Source: Nocardioides sp. JS614
Lineage (GTDB): Bacteria > Actinomycetota > Actinomycetes > Propionibacteriales > Nocardioidaceae
DNA length: 64,000 bases
Direction: 5' to 3'
Assembly: GCF_000015265.1 (NCBI RefSeq)
Contig: NC_008699.1
Coordinates: forward strand, 4,898,001 to 4,962,000
The position numbers and the translations under genes are program-made. The notes beneath the pieces were generated by a model. It saw nothing but the letters and a program-made list of their open reading frames with translations, had not been told where the DNA came from and did not search any database. Below, piece by piece: positions 32,860 through 39,850 of the stretch. Each line of letters opens with the position of its first letter. The stretch's first letter is position 1.

Positions 32860-33408
32860 GACGCGACCCCAACCGGGCTTGCGCCGTAGCGGCCATCGAG
32901 CCATCGCCGGAGCCGTGCCGAGTTGTCCGGTCGCCATCGCCGACGCTGGGAAGTCGGCAGCCGTCCTCAATACCGCCTTCCGGCACCACAACGAGGTGTT
33001 GGCGCGCTTTGGACAGGCGGGGATTGCTGATCCCATCCTCAAGGTGGAGGGATGGGCACACGACCTCATCCCAGGACCTGCTCGGCATACCTGGAGTCCA
33101 ACCAACCCGCCCCTGACGGACGGGTCCCGCGCCTCCGCAAGGCCAGGCAGGTCCATGTTGAGCCCTCGATGATGCGACCGATGTCTTGATGGCTGTTGGT
33201 GAGACTCGTTCAGGTCATCGCCGAGGTGACTGACTGCCCGGGGTGGCGAAGATGTCCTTGCACAGCGTTAGCGTCTTCCCAGGTGGCCGCAACTGGACCA
33301 CCCTGAGTCCAGATTTGACGTCACGTCCAGAAGCGACCGGGGCCTCGATGCTATTCACACGCCGGATCAATCGCGTCTCCCAGAGACCCGTGAAGGGTCG
33401 TGCGGGGC
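32860..33408. other. Island stretch without a recognisable gene
   Basis: A possible rightward frame near 32925-33172 reads VPSCPVAIADAGKSAAVLNT then AFRHHNEVLARFGQAGIADP, with natural composition but no clear start or family. A leftward reading near 33300 (LRPPGKTLTLCKDIFATPGS) is similar in quality. Either could be a decayed fragment. Nothing is assigned. Confidence 0.3.
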
Positions 33409-33759
33409 TCAAGCCGAAGAGCGGGTGCTCTCGCTCGGCTCTTCGGTCTCGGCAGACCCGTTGGCAAGAGCGCGACACAGGTGCACGAGCCGGTTCCAGG
33501 TCTCTCGATCAGGTTCGCCCGGTAGGTCGTAGTACAAGGCGCTCCGCCGTCCGGTTCGAGGCAGCGCCAAAATGACTCCAGCCTCGTGCAACTTCAGCAG
33601 AACTGCCCGGACCAGGTTGTGGGCAACGCCCAACTTTGCAGCGAGCGCTTGGGCATGGGTTGGCGCGAGGTCGTTCAGTTGCAGAACCACCTCGACAACC
33701 TTCTCGTTGCCGAAGATTGCCGCTGATGCGCGGCGAGCCTCGGACAGTGCCTCGCTCAT
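33409..33759 (-). CDS. Winged-helix transcriptional regulator (ArsR/MarR-like)
   Basis: 116 residues. Helix-turn-helix THAQALAAKLGVAHNLVRAV followed by LLKLHEAGVILALPRTGRRS, with the wing at residues 60-75, and a C-terminal helix. The pattern is that of small winged-helix regulators. It is divergent from a small DUF5678-like gene with 76 bases between them, a region richer in AT that likely holds both promoters. It may be the repressor of the Nudix/kinase cassette to its right; this is inference from position. Confidence 0.7.
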   Translation of the reverse strand: MSEALSEARRASAAIFGNEKVVEVVLQLNDLAPTHAQALAAKLGVAHNLVRAVLLKLHEAGVILALPRTGRRSALYYDLPGEPDRETWNRLVHLCRALANGSAETEEPSESTRSSA

Positions 33760-33835
33760 CGTGTCTAGCGTACTTCGTGTAGCGCATCGCTATACCGCCC
33801 ACGCGGTTCGGACTAGCCAAGGTGGGGGATGGAAT

Positions 33836-34081
33836 ATGAAGAGCCGACTCCGTAGGCTGAAGTACCGAAGCCGTACGAAAGTTGAGGCCGTCAACGTGAC
33901 GATGACCGGTGCTGGTCAGGATCAGTGGGTAGCGCTGAAGGACGGCAAGGTGCTTGCGGTCGGCGCCACGACCGCTGACCTCATTCGAGGGGTCCGACAA
34001 CTCGGTGAGTCCGGACGAGGAGCGACTATCGAGCACCGCGGAGGACGTTCCATGCATCCGAGCGGATCTTCGCGCGACTAG
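33836..34081 (+). CDS. Small DUF5678-like protein
   Basis: 81 residues from the ATG at 33836 (GGTGGGGGA upstream). The core QWVALKDGKVLAVGATTADL resembles the DUF5678 pattern WVAL-DGKV-A-G. The basic N-terminus (KSRLRRLKYRSRTKVE) could bind nucleic acid. The 3' end overlaps the convergent Nudix gene by four bases. Function is unknown. Confidence 0.5.
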   Translation: MKSRLRRLKYRSRTKVEAVNVTMTGAGQDQWVALKDGKVLAVGATTADLIRGVRQLGESGRGATIEHRGGRSMHPSGSSRD

Positions 34082-34707
34082 CCAGACCCAAGCAGGGCTC
34101 CACTTCTGACCAGGATCGCTGACCAAGGATCAAGGCTCGGTAGCAAGCGGCGTAGTTGGCGACCTGGCCACATCCGTGTGGAGAAGGCGGAGTCCACGGC
34201 GAACTCCTCGAACGCCGTGACGTCCACATCCATCGAACGTCCCAGCGTGGCCCGGTACACGAACGCCACGTGCCGCGACGCGTCGAGTCCGCGCGGGTCA
34301 ACGACCATTCCGACTGATTCGAGCGCTCCTGGATCGAGTTGGAGGCTTAGTTCCTCCCGCAGTTCGCGCAACAACGTAGTCCGTAGGAGCGTCTCGAAGT
34401 TCACCTCGGGCGGGAGATCCGCGCCAGCAGGTGGTTCAACATGACCCCCGATAACCAACGACAACCGCGATCTGAGTGACTTGCGCGCTTCATCCACCCG
34501 TTGAAGCAAGAGATAGTTGCCTGCCGAGTCGCACAGCACAGCGGCGGGGATGGCCTGTACTGCATTCGTCGATCGCTCTGCGGCGGTCCGTGCCTCCCAC
34601 CAGCAGTCGTCTCCGATCGCGCCGAGGTCCATCTCTCCGAGAGCCGGCGTGAACGGCTCGAACCCGGTTATCAGGCGGCGAGAGAAGACCAGCACCTTCC
34701 CAGTCAT
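34078..34707 (-). CDS. Nudix hydrolase
   Basis: 209 residues. The Nudix box runs from GGHVE (87-91) to RELREEL (114-120) with a slightly extended insert (PPAGADLPPEVNFETLLRTT). N-terminal VLVFSRRLITGFEPFT resembles the subgroup of larger Nudix proteins that act on nucleotide phosphates. It overlaps the upstream kinase gene by four bases (ATGA), so the two proteins are made together. The pair suggests handling of a modified nucleotide: one phosphorylates, the other cleaves a pyrophosphate. Substrate unknown. Confidence 0.82.
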   Translation of the reverse strand: MTGKVLVFSRRLITGFEPFTPALGEMDLGAIGDDCWWEARTAAERSTNAVQAIPAAVLCDSAGNYLLLQRVDEARKSLRSRLSLVIGGHVEPPAGADLPPEVNFETLLRTTLLRELREELSLQLDPGALESVGMVVDPRGLDASRHVAFVYRATLGRSMDVDVTAFEEFAVDSAFSTRMWPGRQLRRLLPSLDPWSAILVRSGALLGSG

Positions 34708-35438
34708 GGCATCTGCGCCTCCATCAGGCCCAGCATGACCTCGACGACAAGCCTGGCTGAGTTCTCAAGCGATGCTTCGGTCGTGCTCGTATCGAGGCCC
34801 AGGAAGAACGGGAACAGGTGCTTATGCTGGTCTTGCACACTGTCGTAGACCACGTTCAGTTCCGCGAGTGACTCGGGGTTCATCGCTCGCCCCGTCTTCT
34901 CTACCAACTTGTTCTCGTTCTCGCGCTGCATGGCATCAGCGGGGTCGGCCTGCATCAGGACCACGATGTCGATAGACGCACGCCAGTTTTCCAGCATGAT
35001 GAACTCAACAACAACATCCGCGGTTGCCCGGTCTACTTCGCCGGTCTTGGCTAACCACTCGAACCAGGCAACAGTGTCAAACAACCCACGATCGAGGATG
35101 CCGATGTCGAACCGCTCGGGTTGATGGACGATCTCGATCACCTGCCGAATGGCGTAACTGGCGTTCCACGCGTTGTACGCGGTGAGATCGCTCTTGAAGT
35201 GACTCGGCGTCCGGCGGGAAGCCCCCTCGCTTGGTGTCGCTACCTTGAAGCCAGTGCGATGGAAGAAGTGGCGGACGGCTTCGATGCACGTCGACTTGCC
35301 GCTCTTCGGCGTGCCTGCAAACTCGATGAGGATCGGTCGCGGCTGATCGTTCAGTCCACGAGCGGGCGAGTTGCCGTCTTCCCGGAGCCAGCGCAGCACC
35401 TCCTGCGCACGCTTCACAAGATCGCTATGGTCCTGCAT
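34704..35438 (-). CDS. P-loop kinase, deoxynucleoside/thymidylate kinase-like
   Basis: 244 residues. Walker A is GTPKSGKST at 42-50 after the strand RPILIEFA. The switch motif GILDRGLFDTVAWFEWL (DRG at 116-118) is of the thymidylate-kinase/dNK kind, and DIVVLMQADPADAMQRENEN is a lid region with basic residues. It likely phosphorylates a nucleoside or nucleotide in the cytoplasm. Coupled translationally to the Nudix gene. Lower G+C than the chromosomal genes around it points to transfer. The exact substrate cannot be told. Confidence 0.75.
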   Translation of the reverse strand: MQDHSDLVKRAQEVLRWLREDGNSPARGLNDQPRPILIEFAGTPKSGKSTCIEAVRHFFHRTGFKVATPSEGASRRTPSHFKSDLTAYNAWNASYAIRQVIEIVHQPERFDIGILDRGLFDTVAWFEWLAKTGEVDRATADVVVEFIMLENWRASIDIVVLMQADPADAMQRENENKLVEKTGRAMNPESLAELNVVYDSVQDQHKHLFPFFLGLDTSTTEASLENSARLVVEVMLGLMEAQMP

Positions 35439-35508
35439 TCTCGCTCCCAGCGGTCATCGTTTCGACAGCATGTATGCGCCGAGCAACGTCGACAGGATAG
35501 AGGTGCAC

Positions 35509-36042
35509 ATGAGTGCTACAGCGCTTGTAGTGGAGTTACTGGTTGTCGGTAGCGGCGCCTCTCTGTGGCTAACGCTGCTTGCCCTGACCGTCTTCGACTA
35601 CACCTGGCTACCAGCGACCTTCTCGGTTGACCCGATTCTGGCGATCATCGCCCTACCTTTCCTGTACGTCCTGGGGATACTCATGGACCGATTGGCGGAC
35701 GCAGCGTTCTCGAAGTGGGCGAAGCGTCTTCGCGATACGGCCTTCCCGACGAAGACCGAATTTCAGGCCGCTAGGGTCAAGGCGGCCCAGAAGGAAGCCG
35801 TTTGGGCCATGTTCGAATACGGCCGAACCCGGATGCGCATCGCGCGGGGCTGGGCCGTAAACGCCGCTCTCCTGACCATCGCCGGGAACGTCTTCATCTG
35901 GACGAGGCTCCCAACCGACGTTCCACGAACCCAGATCACCGCCTTTGGCTCCGTTTGTGCCATCGCAGTGCTCCTCGGATGTTGCCTGTCGTGGAAGGAC
36001 CTGATCGAGTCCGAAACCCTCGCCCTGAAAGGGCAGACGTAG
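35509..36042 (+). CDS. Four-helix membrane protein with cytoplasmic loop (island)
   Basis: 177 residues from the ATG at 35509 with AGAGGTG upstream. Two N-terminal helices (VVELLVVGSGASLWLTLLAL; ILAIIALPFLYVLGILMDRL), a basic cytoplasmic stretch of about 65 residues (FSKWAKRLRDTAFPTKTEFQ), then two helices (GWAVNAALLTIAGNVFIWT; QITAFGSVCAIAVLLGCCLS). No family is recognised. Multi-helix membrane proteins beside nucleotide-processing enzymes are often effectors in defence islands, but nothing here proves that. Its last 280 bases are overlapped by the convergent SinR/Cas2-like frame. Confidence 0.65.
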   Translation: MSATALVVELLVVGSGASLWLTLLALTVFDYTWLPATFSVDPILAIIALPFLYVLGILMDRLADAAFSKWAKRLRDTAFPTKTEFQAARVKAAQKEAVWAMFEYGRTRMRIARGWAVNAALLTIAGNVFIWTRLPTDVPRTQITAFGSVCAIAVLLGCCLSWKDLIESETLALKGQT

Positions 36043-36356
36043 CACCATCCAAGGTCTCCGGGAAGCGAAACCCGCCCTCCCTCAGACCGCCAGACGGACT
36101 TCTGGAGCCAGTCGGTCTGCGAGGACCCGACGTTGTACGACGCCCAGGTGCCACTCATCTGCGTGACGAGGAGCGAGTCGTTGTCGTCGATCACGGCCTT
36201 GAGACGGTCGCGCACCTGGACAGCCGTCAGGTCCGTGCTGGCGATCCACAGCGATTCCAGGGCGTGGCACCAGCCGCCAAGACTCTTGGTCGCGGCGTAC
36301 AGATCGTCGTAGTTGTGTCCAGGCTTGGACAGGTCATAACTCACGGTGTGAAGCAT
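35763..36356 (-). CDS. SinR/Cas2-like ferredoxin-fold protein with long read-through tail
   Basis: Residues 1-90 (HTVSYDLSKPGHNYDDLYAA; ALESLWIASTDLTAVQVRDR; DDNDSLLVTQMSGTWASYNV) match the small SinR-like proteins related to Cas2 and VapD, which are normally about 90 residues. Here the frame stays open to 197 residues because no stop follows SSQTDWLQKSVW. The extra 100 residues lie antisense to the membrane-protein gene and have shadow-like composition. Either a stop was lost or the frame shifts near 36090, where a TGA is reached in another frame. No cas1 or CRISPR array is near. Confidence 0.6.
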   Translation of the reverse strand: MLHTVSYDLSKPGHNYDDLYAATKSLGGWCHALESLWIASTDLTAVQVRDRLKAVIDDNDSLLVTQMSGTWASYNVGSSQTDWLQKSVWRSEGGRVSLPGDLGWCYVCPFRARVSDSIRSFHDRQHPRSTAMAQTEPKAVIWVRGTSVGSLVQMKTFPAMVRRAAFTAQPRAMRIRVRPYSNMAQTASFWAALTLAA

Positions 36357-36484
36357 CTGACGTCTTCCTCACCTGTTCGGCAATTGATTCTGGTTGGGTG
36401 AGGGCCATACAGTTCGGGGTGTTCACCGGGTTACGTATGGGCCCTCCTGAGGCCGAGCATTGGCGTGCTCGGCCCCAGATGCTC

Positions 36485-36856
36485 CTAAGCGTTCCGATTG
36501 GTCTCCTCCTCTCCGTCGGCTCGGTTCGCCGGAACAAGATCTTCGTCGACCTGCGCACGTGGCGTGGTGTCATCGGGGAGCGGTTCGTTCGGCTTCAACC
36601 CGAGGATCACGGTCGTGGGGTCCGACTCGCTGTCCCCGTTGTTGCGCGCCAGCGTGATGCGAGTGCGCGCGTACCAGCGCTGCGCGGCGTCTCGTCGGCG
36701 GCGGCGCCACCCCGCGTCTGTACGGCGAGCGATTGCGAAGCCCAGCGTCGTCGGTTGCTTGGGTTCCGGTAGCGCGCTACCGGTCGGGCCGCCGCGTTTG
36801 CGGCACGTCGGGGCCTCAATGACGAGTGACCTGAAACGAAACGGGCCTTGTCTCAT
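36485..36856 (-). CDS. Hypothetical island protein
   Basis: 123 residues from the ATG at 36856, which lies inside the right flanking repeat. The C-terminal two thirds (RRDAAQRWYARTRITLARNN; TTVILGLKPNEPLPDDTTPR; acidic end) have natural composition; the first 30 residues, with TCRKRGGP, look less certain. No family is recognised. It may be a real small protein or a decayed piece of a larger one. Confidence 0.35.
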   Translation of the reverse strand: MRQGPFRFRSLVIEAPTCRKRGGPTGSALPEPKQPTTLGFAIARRTDAGWRRRRRDAAQRWYARTRITLARNNGDSESDPTTVILGLKPNEPLPDDTTPRAQVDEDLVPANRADGEEETNRNA

Positions 36857-36878
36857 CTGTATCCGAGATTCGCATCCG
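36854..36878 (-). repeat. Island-flanking inverted repeat, right copy
   Basis: Minus strand: CGGATGCGAATCTCGG then ATACAGATG, 23 of 25 bases identical to 27926-27950 in inverted orientation. It ends one base before the dnaB stop codon. It marks the boundary between lower-GC island DNA and the conserved chromosomal region. Confidence 0.7.
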
Positions 36879-36879
36879 G

Positions 36880-39354
36880 TCAGTGGGCCATGTCGACGAA
36901 GCGGGAGTAGTGGCCCTGGAAGGCCACGGTGATGTCGCGGGTCGGGCCGTTGCGGTGCTTGGCCACGATCAGGTCGGCCTCGCCGGGGCGGGTCGACTCC
37001 TTCTCGTAGACGTCGTCGCGGTGCAAGAGGATGACCATGTCCGCATCTTGTTCCAAAGACCCAGACTCGCGTAAGTCACTCATCATAGGTCTCTTATCGC
37101 CGCGCTGCTCCGGGCCACGGTTGAGCTGGGAGAGCGCGATGATCGGGACCTCGAGCTCCTTGGCCAGCAGCTTGATCTGCCGGGAGAACTCCGAGACCTC
37201 CAGCTGGCGGGACTCCACCTTGCGCCCCGACGTCATCAGCTGCATGTAGTCGATGACGACCAACCGCAGGTCGTGGCGCTGCTTGAGCCGTCGCGCCTTC
37301 GCGCGGATCTCCATCATCGTCATGTTCGGCGAGTCGTCGATGAACATCGGCGCCGAGGACACCTCGCCCATCTTGCGGGCCAGCTTGGCCCAGTCGTCGT
37401 CATTCATGTTGCCGTTGCGGATGTGGTTGAGCGGCACCTTCGCCTCGGCCGAGAGCAGCCGCATGGTGATCTCCGAGCGGGTCATCTCCAGGCTGAAGAA
37501 CACGCTCGTGAGGTTGTTGTGGATCGACGCCGCACGGCACAGGTCGAGCGCGAGCGTCGAGTTGTGCGTCGGAATCATCGACTCGCCGGCGAGGTAGAGG
37601 TGCTCGGTGTTGTCCACCTCGACGCACCGGACCGGGACGCTCTCGATCGGACGCACGGCGGTGATGTAGCGGCGTGCGATCCGCGCCCTGGTCACCGGCC
37701 GCTCTTCCTTGTGGAGGAGGTGCTTGCGCTCCAGCCGGAAGACGTCGTCGACGGTCGAGAAGTTGAGGATGTGGCAGGTCGAGGTCTCCGGGGATCGGCC
37801 CTGCACCCGCCGTGTCGTGCGTCCACACTTGTAGCCGAGACTGACGACCAGCTCGTAGACGTCGTCGGCGAGGCGCTTGTTGGTCACGGCGAACTGGCAC
37901 GAGCCGACGCCCCTCACGACGGTGCCATCGGTGTCCATCAGCCCGGCCAGGAGGTCGCGGCGCTGCCCCTCGGACGCGCGCAGGTAGTCAGCGGGGATGT
38001 GCTTGTCGTTCAGCACGCCGATGGTCCGCAGCACACCCTGAACGCTGCCGCGCGGATCTCCGTCGGGGAACTTGAGGCTGTAGAGCATCGCTCCTTGGTG
38101 GTCGACCCTCAGTCCACACGCCTCGAGGTACATCGGGATCTCCGGCGTCTCGCATGTGATCCGTGCGGAGGCACTGTGACCGTCGCCGAGCCACGCGCCG
38201 AGCACGTACGGCGGAATCGGTAGGTCGACGTCGCTGCCCGACAACGGATCCGCCGTCAGCACGGCATGGTTCGCACGTTGATCCGCACCGACTCGAAGCG
38301 TGCCCGCGATCGCCTCGGTGGTGACCACGGACGCGACGATGTTCTGGTTTCGGGCGCGGTTGTACTGCTTGTCCGCCGCCCACCTCGACTTCCGTGCAGC
38401 ACGGCTCTCGGTGAGCCACTGGTGCTGGGCGTCGGCGACGATCCGCGAGCCGTCGGAGAACTCGACCTCGTAGCAAGGGCGACCGGTCAGCACCTCCGTG
38501 GCCGCCACGACGGTGGTCGGCCTGCCGTGGGCGTCGTACAGCTGGTCGCCGACCTGGACGTCGCCCATCGTCGTCCAGCCGGAGGGGGTGGGCAGCGCGG
38601 TGTCCAGGGCGAGCGCCTTGCCCATGGCGGGGCGCGCCGCGACGATGATCATCTGTCCGGAGTGCAGGCCGTTGGTCAGGTCGTCGAGGTCGGCGAAGCC
38701 GGTCGGGACGCCGTACAGGCCGGCCTCGCGGTTGCCGATCGCCTCGATCTCGTCGAGGACGCCGTCCATGATGTCGCTCAGCGGCGCGTAGTCCTCCGCG
38801 GCGCGGCGGTCGGTGATCTTGTAGACCTCCGCCTGCGCGGTGTCGACGATGTCGTCGACCTGGCCCTCGCCGGCGTAGCCGATCTGGACGATCTTGGTGC
38901 CGGCGTCGACCAGGCGGCGCAGGATCGCCTTCTCGCGGACGATCTCGGCGTAGTAGCCGGCGTTGGCGGCGATCGGCACGTTCGCGGACAGCGTGTGGAG
39001 GTACGGCGCGCCGCCGATCCGCTGGAGCTCGCCGCGGCGCTGCAGCTCGGCCGCGACGGTGACCATGTCGACCGGCTCGCCGCGCCCGTAGAGGTCGATG
39101 ATCGCGTCGTGGATGGTCTCGTGCGAGGGCCGGTAGAAGTCGACCCCGCGCAGCACCTCCGCGACGTCGGCGATGGCGTCCTTGGAGATCAGCATCGAGC
39201 CGAGCACCGACTGCTCGGCGGCCATGTCCTGCGGGGGCGTCCGGTCGCCCGGCGACGTGGGCCGTTCGCCCGGGGCGTACGCCGCCGGACCATCGCCCCA
39301 GTCGTCGATCGGCGGCTCCGGCAGCCCTCGCGGGCCCTGCTCGGTGACGCTCAA
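36880..39354 (-). CDS. dnaB: Replicative DNA helicase DnaB containing an intein
   Basis: 824 residues from the TTG at 39354, which has AGGAGG six bases upstream; longer readings are arginine-rich shadow. Residues 1-246 hold the N-terminal DnaG-interacting domain (AEQSVLGSMLISKDAIADVA) and the start of the ATPase (MIIVAARPAMGK, Walker A). An intein occupies 247-598, and the helicase resumes at STLALDLCRAASIHNNLTSV with Walker B VIDYMQLMT, the SQLNRGPEQR loop and the ending DITVAFQGHYSRFVDMAH. The exteins give 472 residues, a normal DnaB. The helicase unwinds DNA at the fork. Splicing is essential because the insert breaks the P-loop between K and ST. Confidence 0.96.
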   Translation of the reverse strand: MSVTEQGPRGLPEPPIDDWGDGPAAYAPGERPTSPGDRTPPQDMAAEQSVLGSMLISKDAIADVAEVLRGVDFYRPSHETIHDAIIDLYGRGEPVDMVTVAAELQRRGELQRIGGAPYLHTLSANVPIAANAGYYAEIVREKAILRRLVDAGTKIVQIGYAGEGQVDDIVDTAQAEVYKITDRRAAEDYAPLSDIMDGVLDEIEAIGNREAGLYGVPTGFADLDDLTNGLHSGQMIIVAARPAMGKALALDTALPTPSGWTTMGDVQVGDQLYDAHGRPTTVVAATEVLTGRPCYEVEFSDGSRIVADAQHQWLTESRAARKSRWAADKQYNRARNQNIVASVVTTEAIAGTLRVGADQRANHAVLTADPLSGSDVDLPIPPYVLGAWLGDGHSASARITCETPEIPMYLEACGLRVDHQGAMLYSLKFPDGDPRGSVQGVLRTIGVLNDKHIPADYLRASEGQRRDLLAGLMDTDGTVVRGVGSCQFAVTNKRLADDVYELVVSLGYKCGRTTRRVQGRSPETSTCHILNFSTVDDVFRLERKHLLHKEERPVTRARIARRYITAVRPIESVPVRCVEVDNTEHLYLAGESMIPTHNSTLALDLCRAASIHNNLTSVFFSLEMTRSEITMRLLSAEAKVPLNHIRNGNMNDDDWAKLARKMGEVSSAPMFIDDSPNMTMMEIRAKARRLKQRHDLRLVVIDYMQLMTSGRKVESRQLEVSEFSRQIKLLAKELEVPIIALSQLNRGPEQRGDKRPMMSDLRESGSLEQDADMVILLHRDDVYEKESTRPGEADLIVAKHRNGPTRDITVAFQGHYSRFVDMAH
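37561..38616 (-). other. Class 3 intein with LAGLIDADG homing endonuclease in dnaB
   Basis: 352 residues inserted in the Walker A loop (MGK/ST). It starts with alanine (ALALDTALPTPSGWTTMGD) instead of Cys or Ser and ends IPTHN before Ser+1. The class 3 WCT signature is present: Trp in block B (ADAQHQWLT), Cys in block F (VPVRCVEVDNTEHLYLAGE), Thr in block G (PTHN). Splicing in this class starts at the block F cysteine. Two LAGLIDADG motifs, LGAWLGDG and LLAGLMDTDG, mark a homing endonuclease that appears intact. Confidence 0.9.
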
Positions 39355-39850
39355 CGTGCCCCTCCTGATCGCACCCGTCCGACCCCTGCTGACGACGCCG
39401 ACGCTACGAGCAGCCACCGACAACGCCGTTGCGACCTGGCGGTGTTCGGTGCGGGAGACGACCCGACGACCTTGGGAACGTACGCGCCCCGGGCCACTCC
39501 GCGACAGTGGCCTATCCACAGGCTCGGGGGACGCTTGGGGATAACCCCCCGATGAGGCGTGGACGACACGCGGTGAGGTGTGCACAGCTTGGGGAGCGCG
39601 CTGTGGACGGAAGGCGTCGGTAGGGTCCGGACACGCCTCTGACCTGCGCAGACAGTTGCCCACAGGTGTGCATGGGAAAATTCTCGAGACATATTTCTCG
39701 TTCACCGGGTGGCCACCGGCCGGCGACCCGGGGCGGTTTGTCGACATAGCGCCCGGAGCAGGTTATCCAGAGGTCATCCACAGGTGTTGATAACTAGTCC
39801 GGTTGGGAGAGCGATGGCCTGGTGGCCCTTACCATGACTAGGCCGGCGCC
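39355..39850. other. dnaB upstream region with a cluster of DnaA-box-like sites
   Basis: No gene is convincing in this 496-base gap between divergent dnaB and the MATE gene. Four nonamers match the DnaA box TTATCCACA with one mismatch: CTATCCACA (39512-39520), TTATCCCCA (minus, 39544-39536), TTATCCAGA (39763-39771), TCATCCACA (39774-39782). An AT-rich patch at 39673-39700 carries CGAGA-CATATT-TCTCG. The sites may link dnaB expression to DnaA. Confidence 0.5.

Noticed and set aside
35763..36356. Functional CRISPR Cas2
   Set aside because: There is no Cas1, array or other cas gene nearby; the SinR-like branch of the fold fits better.
39512..39782. Chromosomal replication origin
   Set aside because: DnaA-like boxes are present, but dnaA and dnaN are not adjacent and the boxes are few; treated as possible regulatory sites only.
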